DNA of 64,000 bases from Timema cristinae (GCA_039000515.1 JBCFYV010011164.1:48046704-48110703), one strand, 5' to 3'; counted from the stretch's first letter, positions 1 to 12,125 are shown. Notes: a model not told the origin generated them from the letters alone. Made by a program: numbers and translations.

Positions 1-186
1 GTTAACTATTTAAGAAGATTATAGTTAGAGGAAGTGTACCCGCATTTGCGCGGAGAGTAGGAAATCATTTAGTTAAACCAACTTTATTACACCCAACGGG
101 GATCTAACCACGATCTACACATCATCAGCAGTCTAGTAGTATATCACGAGAGTGACACCTTAAAACATGCGGCCACCGAAGTGGGC
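1..186 (-). mobile_element. SINE-B copy, cut by the window edge
   Basis: Reverse copy: AGAGGAAGTGTACCCGCATT, later GCGGCCACCGAAGTGGG. The tail lies outside the window. Confidence 0.75.
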
Positions 187-302
187 TATCCGCTACTACC
201 CGGAGGATGGTTAGGAAATGAAAATATATATTTTAGAGAGTGTCCCGAATCTTATAACCTATTTGGGCTACCAGTTTTTAACTACCCTGGTAAGGTAGAG
301 AT

Positions 303-482
303 ATGGTTGTACGAAGGTAGAATTTAGAGGAAATATAGTCGCATTTGCATGAAGTATGGGTGGGATTAAGAGAAAATTGAACTCAATACAGCAAGCCGTG
401 ACTAACCGCGATACCTCCTCGCCACCGACAAACAAGACTGAAAGCGTATTACGTTTAGTTAGCGTGTCCACCGATGTGGGTC
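303..482 (-). mobile_element. SINE-B copy, diverged
   Basis: Reverse copy: TAGAATTTAGAGGAAATATAG to GTCCACCGATGTGGGTC, about 25% diverged by eye. Confidence 0.65.
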
Positions 483-484
483 AA

Positions 485-1950
485 GTTAGAAGATGAGGGG
501 GAAGATAAACCACCCATCGTGCACCCAGACGAGGAATGAACTTTGACCCCTCTATTTAGATTCAAGCATGCTAGAGCACACCTAACTTTACCAGAGATAG
601 AGGGACAGGATTGGACCTATTTACCCAATTTTCTAACGAACGGACACCTCTGACAGCAACAAAATTTACTGTATCTACGTTCACATATTAATTCTTTAAG
701 TCATATGATCTACAGCTGTCAGTTTTGTTAGATATTATCAATATTTATAAAATGACCATCATCATCACCATCAACCATCACCATCACCATCACCATCCAG
801 CCACTGGCCGAGTCTGTTTAGAACATGAGACTCTCCACCTCCCCTTTCCTCCTACCACCTTTCTCCTCCACCTTGGCCCATTTCTCTCTTCTCTCCTCTT
901 TACTCCCTTCAGCTATCTGTCCCTTGGTCTTCTTCTCGGCCTGCTACCTCCATATCCCAACATCCTCCTGGACATCCTTTCCCTCTCCATTCTTCTCACA
1001 CCTCCTTAGTCATGCCTTCTCTATCCTGTCCTGGACTGGCTTTTCCTTCACTAGTCTTCTTACTCTCTCATTTCTCATCCTGTCAAATTTTGTCCCACCG
1101 ATCCTGCTTCTCAGAAATCTCATTTCACACACCTACATTCTGCTTGCATCCTGTTCCTTCATTACCCACGTGTCTGCAGCTCACGTCAATATTGGTAGGT
1201 ATTAGGGAATGTAGATTACTCCCTTGCACTCATACTCGTAATATATTAAAATGTTATCAGCAAAAAATAAATCACCTGTAGTTTCTAAAAGGTGCTTCAA
1301 ATTTGCAATCGTAATAAAATCAAGGTATAGTTTCATTGTTTACTAAACATCATTAGTCGATGTAATGAGAGTAAGAATCGCCCATGTCAATTTTATTGAT
1401 TATCCATGTCACAGGATTTATGGTAGAGCAGAGAATAAGTGAAGACATTTTGTGATTTATTATGCAAACCCATATGATTCTTAGATTATTTTTTTAAAAA
1501 TATATTTGAGGTAGTTAACGTGGACGTCCTGAACCGACTGACAATATCAGCCCACTATAATGTCTACGAGTGAGAGCGAAAGGAACTACCAATTGTGCCG
1601 GGATATATATATTTCCTATGCCTTTCAGGGTTCTTTTATATGCCACAGTCAACATAGCACCGACGGCTTTACTTCCTCTTCGAAGGAAGTTGTGCTACGG
1701 ATTTTTATCACACAATGAAAATCTGTCATTCTAGGCTGGGTCTGAACCAACGAACATCGGCTCCTGAGGCGAGTACTTTACCTTAAGAGCACCGAGACCA
1801 ACTGCGTTTCATAGAGAATTCAACAATTATTTAAGACATCAAGAACCGTTCTTAATAAAATATATACAGTCACCGATTAACGTAAGCTTATATTTAGAAT
1901 GTGATGTATTTCTCATGAATTTTATAAACCAAATGACTATACAATACCCA
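485..1950. other. Unassigned, no gene seen
   Basis: C/T-rich tract 820-1080, then AT-rich DNA; a diverged tRNA-like segment (inverted) at 1735-1800. Confidence 0.5.
740..800. repeat. ATC/ACC microsatellite
   Basis: CATCATCATCACCATC-type run; a C/T-rich tract follows to about 1020. Confidence 0.9.
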
Positions 1951-1953
1951 GCT

Positions 1954-2213
1954 ACCCGCCTCGGTGGCGTAGTTGGCTAACGTGCTTGTTGTGTTGAGCT
2001 CGACTGCTGAGGACGAGGAGATCGAGGTTCGAATCTAGGTCGGGTGAACTGGGGTGGTTTTTCCTAAATGGTTTTCCACTCTCCCTTCACACAAATGCGG
2101 GTTCACTTCCGCTAATACAACCTTCCCAATTCATAATCCATTATCGTAATTAGTAATTAAAGCATATAACCCGAACGGGTAGTAAGACGCGGTGCTAAAT
2201 AATAATAAAAAAA
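1954..2213 (+). mobile_element. SINE-B copy, full length
   Basis: Head CCTCGGTGGCGTAGTTGGCTAA with B box GAGGTTCGAATCT, body with GGTTTTCCACTCTCCC, tail CCCGAACGGGTAGTAAGACG and (TAA)n. Flanked by AATACCCAGCT (1943-1953, 2214-2224). Confidence 0.95.
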
Positions 2214-2225
2214 AATACCCAGCTT

Positions 2226-2395
2226 AAAAACTAGCTTAATTATAGAACAGACACAGCACCCGGTTCCTCGATCGTTAGTTCATCATTGTGGAAGGGGAAA
2301 TCCCACTCCTATAGTAATAAATTTTTCGGTCATGCTGGGAATCAGCCCGGGAACTTTAATTCATTAGAGACGCGATACCGTCTGAGCTTAGAAGT
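2226..2395 (-). mobile_element. SINE-D copy, diverged
   Basis: Reverse: GAACAGACACAGCACCCGG, GGGAATCAGCCCGGGAAC, CCGTCTGAGC. Confidence 0.65.
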
Positions 2396-2842
2396 CGGAC
2401 TTTCAGATCTTATGACCCGTGACCTTAAAGGAATGTTTTGTCAAAGCGAATTGATGGAAACCTAGCGTAGATATTGTCTCAATTTTATTTGTGTCAACTC
2501 TATCGCATTTTTACTATTGAAAGATAATGAATATGTTATTCGAATTTCACGGATTGCTCCTTGGCACGCGGCAACCTGGGAGACAACAGCTCACGAAATG
2601 TCACGGATTTTAAATCGATTATAGCACAACTACAAAAGTGACATTTTCTTTCTGTTACAATATTTGTTCAGTTCCAAGAAGAACTATATGCCGATTCTAG
2701 TTTTGTTAACTATTTTATACCTATTGCTATTCGAACTGATACTCTGCCCGGCTCTTGCTCGAGAAAGAGAAAGAGGTTCAAAACCCATCGGTGTCACTGT
2801 TCTAGTCTTTCTTACTACCTTTTCAGGCTACACACATAATAT

Positions 2843-3027
2843 GTAATAATTACGCTAAGGAGTTAGGGAAGAGGAATAATTAATTTAGAGGAAGTGTACT
2901 AAAATAGTGTGTAGGTTGAGTGGAAAACCATTTAGGAAAACCCACTCTCAGTACACCCAACAGGGTTTCAAACCCCGGTCTCCATGCCATCGGCAGTTTA
3001 GTATATTGCAAGAGTGACGCCTTAGAC
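2843..3027 (-). mobile_element. SINE-B copy, split by the hAT-like element at 3028
   Basis: Reverse copy with TTTAGAGGAAGTGTAC and GTGACGCCTTAGAC; the head resumes after 4195. Confidence 0.75.
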
Positions 3028-4195
3028 CAGGGGTGGGCAACATATGTTTCAATGTAGCATGTAGCCAATGTGGCGAATGAGAAGAGAAATTCGCCACACC
3101 ATGTAACAAATTGAGAAATTAGTTTGTTCAATCAAACATTTAAAACAACACACACTGTTTGAACCAATTTGTTCAAAACATGTACACTTTGACTACTTAG
3201 TTACAACTGCCTCAAAAGAAAATGATGAAAATTGTTCATATTGATAAGTAAATACAATTTAATAGGAAATTAGGTGACCTGGTGGTCTAGGGGTAAGGTG
3301 TCAGACTTCTATGCTGGCGGCCGGGGTTCAATCCCAGGTCCCGGCAAAGATTTATCTGATTACCAAACCCTTCCTTCACCTCTGACAAGAGATCTTGTGA
3401 ATGTGGGGAATGCCAGGCCTCCACCGTAGTTCGGATTCCACGTTAAACTGTAGGTCCTTCATTTCATCTCACTATCACCCTACCATTACACATTAGCGTA
3501 AGTGCGTATAACCCGAATGGGTAGTAAGACGCGGTGCTAATAATAATAATAATAATAATAGGAAATTAACAATCCTTTTTTCTGACAAGTTCCAGAAACA
3601 TTAACTGAATATCTGATCTGTGAGCTCGATGCACATTTTAGCTTTGCCTCCAAATTGACACCAACAATTCCAGATCTATGCTTTGAATTGATGAATCCCA
3701 TCGTAAAGAACACCAAGTCACACACCCACGTTGATTTAAACTGGGTCAATAATTTCGAAAAGCCTGATTTCAAAGTTGGGACATCGTTTATCAGTCCGAA
3801 TATATTTCCACATATCTGTGACTGAGATATTCTGATAGATTTTCAAGGGCTCCAAACTTTCAGTTCTTGTCCAAAGACAGAGGAATGGACATTTCTTTGA
3901 TTGAATTTGTAGTATCAAAGTGGAATAAATCCCGCAATTATTTAAATGCCAATTTGAAGTAATTGAAATCAGAAATTTGTAGGGTAGCGTTGGATTGTAG
4001 TGTCTAGTGTTGCTACAATGGCTCATTCAGAAAGTGTAATGCTTCCAATAAAATGCAGGAAATATCAAGATACAATCAGACACGCCACCAGGAAAAAGTT
4101 TATTTTACTGTGAGAAATGGCAAACTCAAATTCGTCATACTTTTACGGCCAATTCGCCAATTGTGGCGATTGGTGATAGGGTTGGCCACACAGGC
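3028..4195. mobile_element. Nonautonomous hAT-like element, candidate
   Basis: Starts with CAGGGGTGGGCAAC, a common hAT terminal motif, and ends with an imperfect inverse (...GGTTGGCCACACAG). The flanks GCCTTAGA and GCCTTAGG look like an 8-bp duplication inside a minus-strand SINE-B, whose sequence resumes after 4195. A SINE-A copy is nested at 3273-3556. Frames within (3570-4030) are not recognised. Confidence 0.5.
3273..3556 (+). mobile_element. SINE-A copy, full length
   Basis: tRNA-like head (GTGACCTGGTGGTCTAGGGG, B box GGTTCAATCC), unique body, and tail CCCGAATGGGTAGTAAGACG with (TAA)n. 12-bp duplication AATAGGAAATTA at 3261-3272 and 3557-3568. Confidence 0.95.
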
Positions 4196-4496
4196 CTTAG
4201 GCCATAGGCTAACAAAGCAGGTTTTAGTCATTGTTACTTTTCACTTTCACTTTAGTTTAATACCTTATCTCCGGTGAATAACAGTTGGGCCACGGGACCC
4301 CTTGTCTCAAAAGTTCATAGCTTAGTTGGGCCATGATCACTGACCAGAAGGATTATCGTTGTAGGTTAGTTGAGCCACGATCACTGAGCAGGATGATTAT
4401 CGACATAGATTAGTTGGGCCACGTTCATTGGCCAGGAGGACTATAACATATATTATACCTACGGGTAGATATAAATTCGGAGCTACCAAATTTTTT

Positions 4497-4595
4497 GGCT
4501 TATATTAGGTTAGGCTTGTTTAGGTTAGGTTAGAATAGGTTAGGTTTGGCTAGATTAGAATAGGTTAGGCTAGTTTAGGATAGGTTATACTATCT
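4497..4595. repeat. Degenerate TTAGG-type array
   Basis: About a dozen TTAGG or one-off units (for example TTTAGGTTAGGTTAG), the telomere repeat of many arthropods; an interstitial remnant. Confidence 0.55.
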
Positions 4596-4740
4596 TAGCA
4601 TTTTATGTGTCTCACTATCAATCAGTTGCTGTTTTATGTTCAGCTAGAGAAAACATTCTAATTGGAGCATCTGGGGCCGAGCAGTACACCAGTACGCTTG
4701 TTTACAATTCCTAAGAAGTAACTCGTGGCCCAACTGTAAT

Positions 4741-4953
4741 ATGACCCTTATCTCAGTTAGTAACACGCCTGCTTACTGAGCTAGGGTCCTCGTTTCGATT
4801 CCCCGGTATTGTAATTTTTTTTTACCATTAGTGATATTAATGGGAGAGCGGATACTGGTCTGTTTCAGAGCTAAGTTGGTTTGTAAGTCTAGTGCTGACA
4901 TAATATGTTGGTTCAGAAAATTCATTTTTAAGATATTTAATATTAAAATAAAT
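4741..4953 (+). mobile_element. SINE-D copy
   Basis: tRNA-like head (CAGTTAGTAACACG, TTTCGATTCCCC), body, and tail TTGGTTTGTAAGTCTAGTGC ... GGTTCAGAAAATTCA. Confidence 0.7.
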
Positions 4954-5184
4954 TATTCAAGAGAAGTGGGGCGTAGCATGTTGCCTGGATAAGCACAGTT
5001 TAGTTGAAGATGTTCCAGTGAATTGTTTTCACCGACTAAGTTAAACACTCATAGGCAAGATGGCCACGGCATTACATTATCACATTAGGTATGTAGAGCA
5101 GAGCAGATGCACGTTTCGTCAAATGAATGACCTAGATTGGCAGAACATATCACAAGTATCTCAACAGGTTCTAAGAATCAACTA

Positions 5185-5310
5185 GTCAAAGCTATTATCT
5201 TTGTTTTAGTAAGGATTTACTCCATCTAGACATCATATTCTGAAAATTGAAAAATGACACCTGAACACGGGAATCGAACCCGGCTAGACCTGGCGACATT
5301 CCACGAATTC
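5185..5310 (-). mobile_element. Partial tRNA-module element
   Basis: AGTCAAAGCTATTATC, TTTAGTAAGGATTTACTCCA and GAAAAATGACACCTGAACAC, then an inverted B box GGGAATCGAACCCGG. Confidence 0.7.
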
Positions 5311-5394
5311 CTTCTAACACCTTTTACAAAATAAAAAAAATAAAAATAGCACCCAAATGTTTGAATTTCAATTTATTTACCATAACAAGACAGT

Positions 5395-5632
5395 CATATA
5401 CCCTAGATAAGCTAGTAGGCTGTCTGTATAATGCTTAAGGGTCCCGGGTTAGATTCATTGCATGGCCAAATTATTTATCATTGGTGGAATGTGAGTTTCC
5501 CCTCTCATACTGATGGGCTAGCTGTCAGTATCCTGGTGTTGTGTCTGTTCTATATTTAAGTTAGTTTGTAAGTCATGTGCTGATGTAAGCATTCGATTCA
5601 CAAAGTGCACGTTAAATACCTCAAATGAAATA
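5395..5632 (+). mobile_element. SINE-D copy
   Basis: GGGTCCCGGGTTAGATTCA (B box), TGGTGTTGTGTCTGTTCTA, TTAGTTTGTAAGTC, CACAAAGTGCACGTTAAATA. Confidence 0.75.
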
Positions 5633-5724
5633 AAAAAATTAGCATAACAGGAAGACTAATTAACTTCAACATAAATTAACTGAGATTAAAATAAATCAAT
5701 CTTAAGGTGTGGTGGAAAGGGTGG

Positions 5725-5885
5725 GGGAAAGGCCAAGTTATTTGCGTTTTTTATAGCAAAACATGTCTTAGTCAAAATAAATAGAATATTTCTCCAATAG
5801 AAACATAGAGTGCTGTTTTCTTCACATGGTGATATAAACAGTTCTTAAATATTTATCAAGAGTGTTGTAATGAAATAGATTTTTA
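5725..5885 (+). repeat. Dispersed repeat R2, copy 1
   Basis: TTTTTTATAGCAAAACATG, CAAAATAAATAGAATATTTCTC, AACATAGAGTG and AAATATTTATCAAGAGTG recur in the other R2 copies. Confidence 0.65.
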
Positions 5886-6449
5886 TTTAATACTAATTTT
5901 AATCAAAAGTACCCAACCTTAATACATTTCCAATTAATGAATGGTTTCAGAAAATAAAACTGCAGTCACAGGTGTTAGGCAATCTTTTCACACCCCTAGG
6001 GGATATTTAATTTGTTTTTTTAGTTGTTGACAACCAAGCTCTTTTGCTCACAGTACCCCACCCATATTGAAAATACTTGTGAAACAAAATAGCTTCGAGA
6101 ACATTCTCTCTTTCTCTTTATTCCTTCTAGAACATGGCGCAACCTACAGAAAGATAGTATATTCCAGAACAATTTCTTTCAAAACATATACCCTAAAAGA
6201 AGACCCTTCTTTCATTCGGTCCACAACTTTATAGCAGGAATGGTCCACGACATAATAATCTAAAAATTTTACTTAACCTCCAATTTTAAATAAAAACTGT
6301 CTGCAATGCGTTGAGCTATCTAGCTTGAGCTGCCGCATTGTGTGTACAACAAACTTTAATCAACCTCTTTTAATTTAATAAAAATAAATTTCTGAAATTA
6401 AACGTTCTTCACTTATACATAGTATTAATACCGGACCCTTATAATCATC

Positions 6450-6779
6450 ATGCCAGATCCTAAAAAAGAGATTCCACAACAAGAGAGTCGACAACAACTC
6501 ACAAAAAACAAATTCCCGAGAAAACCTTTTCCCCTACAACTTGAATTTGACATAGTAGGAATTTCAATCAGGACTCCACGTAAGTTAAAAGCAAAACTCA
6601 ACAATTTGGCACCCAACATAGGTGTCGATCATTCCAAGCCCAGAAAAGAAATGGTGCACCACCTGCTGAATAACCGGAACGCGTATACAATGGTGAGACC
6701 AGAACCCGGGTCTACAAACAAGAAGCAGTTTAACCTAAAAGAGTATACTCAACATATACAGGACAAGTTCAAGGTATGA
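6450..6779 (+). CDS. Unrecognised 109-residue frame, basic, possibly 5' part of a gag-like gene
   Basis: Starts MPDPKKEIPQQ. It is rich in Lys, Pro and Gln, with FPLQLEFDIVGISIRTPRKL and a C-terminal NLKEYTQHIQDKF. No known domain seen. It lies 1 kb upstream of a gag-like segment on the same strand, so it may be the amino end of the same dead element. No signal peptide or membrane segment. Confidence 0.35.
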   Translation: MPDPKKEIPQQESRQQLTKNKFPRKPFPLQLEFDIVGISIRTPRKLKAKLNNLAPNIGVDHSKPRKEMVHHLLNNRNAYTMVRPEPGSTNKKQFNLKEYTQHIQDKFKV

Positions 6780-7769
6780 ACTCATAAACTAATAAGGGCA
6801 GATTTTAAAACATTCTTTATAAAATCCAATCAAGAAGAATCAAAATTCATAGTCAGTGATGTAGCTCATCCATATGTAGAAAATACACTCGAACCAATCT
6901 TAGAAAAATATCATTTTAAGGCTTTACTTTATTATAATAAAAAAAAGTTGTAGGGAAAATAGTGAGAACAGTGAAAAAGTAAATACAAGATTTGACGAGA
7001 TTAAGCCAGAAAATAAAGGAAGGATTAAAAGAAGAGTTTAAATTAAAAAAAAAAAATAGAACAGAGCACTAGGGAAGCTAAAAATCAATTTAGGAGTGTT
7101 GAGCTTAAGTATGAAAGGCGCAAGAATGAAAGCTTAGAGTTAAGGAAGGACTTTTAAAAAGAGATCCAGAACAATAAAAATGAAAATGAAGAAGAGATGC
7201 AGGTCAAAATCAGAATCATATGGGCAATTTTGATAAGAAATTAGAAACAATAATACAACACAAAAAATAATGATAACATTAGGATTATAGATGATTGTAG
7301 TAAACTAGGAAAACAAATTGCATGAGCAGTTGCAAAAATGAAAAAATGCAAAAGAAAGTTTAAAACATAGACAGGATACCCTAGATCCTAAGTTATTATT
7401 AGTGGAGGAGAGTTGTAATGAAAATTAACTGAAATAATAGAATAGGTTAACAATATGACGGACGGATTTGTAAATCTAGAAGAAAATATATAATAATAAT
7501 AATAATAATAATAATGTAGTGATAAGTTACGATTACAATATGAGCTTTTTGAAGGGCATATAGTACCAGATTTATACATACAGGAAATTGTGGACAATCA
7601 GTTAAATACATTGAAATATAATTTAACCGGAACTGTTGATAAAACGTCAGAAACAATAGAGCAGATGTGAAAACAGTAAGAGCTATCTCAATCAAAATAT
7701 TATGATCAAATTGTAGAAAGAGGGACATCGTTCCCTGTTGTTACTTTAATGTTACCAATTTCAGGTATT

Positions 7770-8300
7770 CAAAATCAATTGAAGGAGTCAGTACTCACCT
7801 TCAATGGAAATAATGCCAGGGTGATGCTGTAATATTTATATACAAAGTAGACAGATTTTTTGAAAATAGCAAACTTACGAAGGCACAAAAGTTAGCGTTT
7901 CTTACTCAAATTAATAGGTGAGACTGAGGTATGGATGAGCAGTCATGAAGCTGACCTATACCACATATGATACTATAAAATTAAATTTTAGTAAAAGATT
8001 TTGGTTTGTCTACAAACAAGATAAATTAGTATATTTTTACTGGGCATTATGAATCACACAAAGGACCTATGCGAATACTACAATAGTTATGCCATGGAAG
8101 CCGGGGATTTGGACACGCTTATTGATGAGGAAATATTAGTACAGCAGTTACTACATAATTTTCCTAGAGAAATACAGGACGCACTTATTGCTGCTAGACT
8201 ACTCGTAGTATTGAGATGAGGGAAATCCTTTTAATGAACGCTCTAGAGGGAAAGATCAAGACTACAAGCACAACGCTACAGTGTCCTGGAATGTAAGGAA
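7770..8300 (+). pseudogene. Decayed retrotransposon gag-like segment
   Basis: In mixed frames: FNGNNARVML, IFIYKVDRFFENSKLTKAQK with LAFLTQ, IGETEVWMSSHEADLYHTYD, then ILVQQLLHNFPREIQDALIAA and EMREILLMNAL. The pattern of a helix pair, an aromatic WM block and a closing P-R-E-I-Q-x-A-L is that of retrotransposon Gag capsids. Many stops. No RT was seen next to it. Confidence 0.5.
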
Positions 8301-8334
8301 CTTTTTATCTTATTTAAAAAAGTTCGTCATTTAA

Positions 8335-8600
8335 TGCCGCTATGTTCATGACAGATATTCAACAACTGTTCACCACGTTAAGAAACTTAAACTATGTTTG
8401 TTCTGAAGTAATATTTTATTTATTTTGGCCAAAAAAAGTTTTGATATAAAAACCGCAAAATCACATACCTTTTCTTGTACCACACATTTTAAAGGTGTTC
8501 GGACAAGTGCGTTAAGGGCGCCACTTACCTGAAGGAAAATACTCTCACACTGCGGTATTTGTTGCGAGAATTGAAGCAATAACAATTTAAAAACAATTCT
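8335..8600 (-). repeat. Dispersed repeat R2, copy 2, inverted
   Basis: Reverse of copy 1; together they bracket the gag-like region 6450-8300. Confidence 0.65.
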
Positions 8601-8773
8601 CAATTATTCAATTGGGACCTTATTAAAAATGACTATGTTTGACAAAGGCTGTTTCTTAACAGTTATTTTTATCTCAAAACTGCGAAATTTCACGTGTGAC
8701 GTATAATACGAGCTAATTTCACCTTTGTGGTGACTTGGGGTCTAATATAAGGTCCGAGAGTAAGTTTAAAAAG

Positions 8774-9010
8774 GTGTCTACTGAGCTAAGGATGTGGCGC
8801 GCAAGAAGCCTGACTATATAATAAGGTAATGGTTCGATTCTCGGCAGAGCCGTAAATTGTATAGTTGTTGAAATTGGGGTGCACCATTCCACAGTGTTAA
8901 ATTAATGACTAGGGAACTGGCGAGGTTTCTTCTCTCTAGAGGTGAGTTAGTTTTTAGGTCGTGAGCTGTTCTAATAAGATTTATTCATTAATTTGCACTT
9001 AATACTCGCA
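8774..9010 (+). mobile_element. SINE-D copy, diverged
   Basis: ACTGAGCTAAGGATG, GGTTCGATTCTCGGC (B box), then GAGTTAGTTTTTAGGTCGTG. Confidence 0.6.
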
Positions 9011-9380
9011 ATAAAACAATTTGAGATTGTCTAAATATAAGCATTAAATTAGAGTTTAAAGCAAAGAAATAATATACCAATCATACCTATTTGCTTAAAC
9101 TTATTTTTAACTGTAGCTATTAATTATTATTTAGTGAATTTCACGAAAATATGAACAAATAATAGATTTACCGTGTTATTTATTTACACTTTAATAATTA
9201 ATTTAATATATAATTTAGCTTTATTATTCACAGGAAAATTGTAATTTCACTTTCTATAAATTATTAGGGCATGCTTAGGGATGTGAAAAGTATATCGATA
9301 CTTTACTAATATTGATATTTTACTTTCAATACTAGTATTTTTTTACTCGATAATTTAGTATTCACACTTCGGTAGCGGAT

Positions 9381-9685
9381 CATTATTATTATTATCATCA
9401 TCATCATCACCACGTTTTACTACCCGTTCGGGTTATACGCACTTACGCTAATGTGTAATGGTAGGGTGATCGTGAGATTAAACGGAGGACCTACAGTTTA
9501 ACGTGGGATCCGAACCATGGTGGAGGCCTGGCATTCCCCACATTCACAATCTGTGATTAATACGCGTCTTGTCAGAGGTGAAGGAAGCGTTTGTAAATCA
9601 GATAAATCTATGCCGGGACCGAGGATTGAACCCGGACCCTAGCACAGAAGTCTAACACCTTACCCCCTAGACCACCGAGTCACCT
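9381..9685 (-). mobile_element. SINE-A copy
   Basis: Reverse copy with an ATT/ATC tail at 9382-9412 and tRNA-like head ending GGTCACC-like at 9685. About 10% diverged; no clear duplication. Confidence 0.9.
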
Positions 9686-9689
9686 GGGA

Positions 9690-10648
9690 TTGGTATCGAA
9701 AGAAACAACATTCTCGTTATCTTTACTCATGCTGGCAATGTTTACTGGGGAGGACTGTGGAGGAAGAACTCTTTTTTTTTTTCATGACAAGTAAGAAACA
9801 ACTCTAACATTCACTCTCTTCTAGATCATCATAATTCATAACTGTTCATCAATAAAGCCGCCTGGCCGAGAACGACAGGGAGATTGTTGTGATGACCAGT
9901 CTACAATCCTTTCCTTTATCAATTAGCAAAGTCATCACAAACAAAACAAAAATAAGCTTTGGTAGAAAGTCAATGAACTCAGTCAACAGTCAACTAAAGG
10001 GTGCCCTAAGCAAACAAAACAGAAAAGTTTATGTGCGTTTTGATAACGATACTTACTGTTGTCGATACTTTTCTTTCGATACTACTACGGTATCAATATT
10101 TTTCTTCCAATACTTCTAATGAGTACAGTATCGATGCTTTTCTTTCGATACTACATTCCTAAGCATGCTGAATATCAATGCACAATGGTGGTTGAGATCC
10201 TTGCAACACCTATCTCTTAGCTATGCCATATAAATCGAATGGGGTAGGTAAGCTTTAGGTGTGGCAAAGAGATGGGCAATGCTTATTTCTACCACTTGGA
10301 TCCCTAGCACAGGTCTCGGACTTACCAAAATTAATATATTCATACACAGGACGTCGCAAAGATAATTGATATACAGTGTATAGTATTGTAAAGGATGTAC
10401 AAAGAGGCGGTCCAGAACCCCCTGGAATTTATTGGAACCCTCCTTAAGGGGATCTACAGATACATATAGAAACTTATTGTTAAATCTTTTACTTTTACTA
10501 TAGTTTTAATATGTATGTCATTAACCAAATGCTAATTAATATAATCTTCAACTTCAAGATATACCCTGGAGAAGTACCGGTTTTATTTTAATACATTTTA
10601 TATGCCTTTAGTTCCCTACATTCAATATGTTATTGGAAAGCAAAGTAC
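9690..10648. other. Unassigned, no gene seen
   Basis: Short frames only. Repeated TCGATACTTTTCTTTCGATACT-like motifs at 10050-10155 are mirrored at 9296-9350 in inverted sense around the SINE-A copy. Confidence 0.5.
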
Positions 10649-10649
10649 G

Positions 10650-12125
10650 TTTCTTGTAATGAGCCGTATAATAAGTGAGATCCAAGAAAAGGAGACAAAC
10701 ATTTTTACTATCGTTTCTTGTAATGAGCCGTGTAAGTAAGTGAGGTCCAAGAAAAGGAGACAAACATTTTTACTATCGTTTCCTGTAATGAGCCGTGTAA
10801 GTAAGTGAGGTCCAAGAAAAGGAGACAATCATTTTTACTATCGTTTCTTGTAATGAGCCGTGTAAGTAAGTGAGGTCCAAGAAAAGGAGACAATCATTTT
10901 TACTATCGTTTCTTGTAATGAGCCGTGTAAGTGAGGTCCAAGAAAAGGAGACAATCATTTTTACTATCGTTTCTTGTAATGAGCCGTGTAAGTAAGTGAG
11001 GTCCAAGAAAAGGAGACAATCATTTTTACTATCGTTTCTTGTAATGAGCCGTGTAAGTAAGTGAGGTCCAAGAAAAGGAGACAAACTTTTTACTATCGTT
11101 TCTTGTAATGAGCCTTGTAAGTAAGTGAGGTCCAAGAAAAGGAGACAAAACATTTTTACTATCGTTTCTTGTAATGAGCCGTGTAATAAGTGAGATCCAA
11201 GAAAAGAAGACAAACATTTTTACTGTCGTTTCTTGTAATGAGCCGTGTAATAAGTGAGGTCCAAGAAAAGGAGACAAACATTTTTACTATCGTGTGTTGT
11301 AATGAGCCGTGTAAGTAAGTGAGGTCCAAGAAAAGGAAACAGACATTTTTACTATCGTTTCTTGTAATGAGCCTTGTAAGTAAGTGAGGTCCAAGAAAAG
11401 GAGACAAACATTTTTACTATCGTTTCTTGTAATGAGCCGTGTAATAAGTGAGGTCCAAGAAAAGGAGGCAAACATTTTTACTATCGTTTCTTGTAATGAG
11501 CCGTGTAAGTGAGGTCCAAGCAAAGGAAACCAACATTTTTACTATCGTTTCTTGTAATGAGCCGTGTAAGTAAGTGAGGTACAAGAAAAGGAGACAAACA
11601 TTTTTACTATCGTTTCTTGTAATGAGCCGTGTAATAAGTGAGGTCCAAGAAAAGGAGACAAACATTTTTACTATCGTTTCTTGTAATGAGCCGTGTGAGT
11701 AAGTGAGGTCCAAGAAAAGGAAACAAACATTTTTACTATCGTTTCTTGTAATGAGCCGTGTAAGTGAGGTCCAAAAAGGAGGAAAACATTTTTACTATCG
11801 TTTCTTGTATAATGAGACTCTATGTTTAAGTAAGTGAGGTCCAAGAAAAGGAGACAAACATTTTTACTATCGTTTCTTGTAATGAGCCGTGTAAGTGAAG
11901 TCCAAGAAAAGGAGACAAACATTTTTACTATCGTTTCTTGTAATGAGCCGTGTAGTAAGTGAGGTCCAAGAAAAGGAAACAAACATTTTTACTATCGTTT
12001 CTTGTAATGAGCCGTGTAGTAAGTGAGGTCCAATAAAAGGAGGCAAACATTTTTACTATCGTTTCTTGTAATGAGCCGTGTAAGTAAGTGAGGTCCAAGC
12101 AAAGGAAACAAACATTTTTACTATC
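10650..12125. repeat. 65-bp minisatellite, about 23 copies
   Basis: Unit of about 65 bp (contains CTTGTAATGAGCCGTGTAAG and GTCCAAGAAAAGGAGACAAA). Variant lengths arise mainly from presence or absence of a 3-4 base step in GTAAGTAAGTGAGG. One irregular insert lies at 11810-11830. Overlapping minus-strand frames are a by-product; 65 is not a multiple of three. Confidence 0.95.

Noticed and set aside
725..1281. Frames with poly-His and Pro/Ser/Leu runs
   Set aside because: ATC/ACC microsatellite and a C/T-rich tract; three overlapping frames open at once, no motif.
10622..11982. Chain of minus-strand frames repeating FLDLTYLHGSLQETIVKM
   Set aside because: They are translations of the 65-bp minisatellite in rotating frames; no start context and no non-repeat part.
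10650..12125. CRISPR-like array
   Set aside because: Units are contiguous with no unique spacers; eukaryotic minisatellite.
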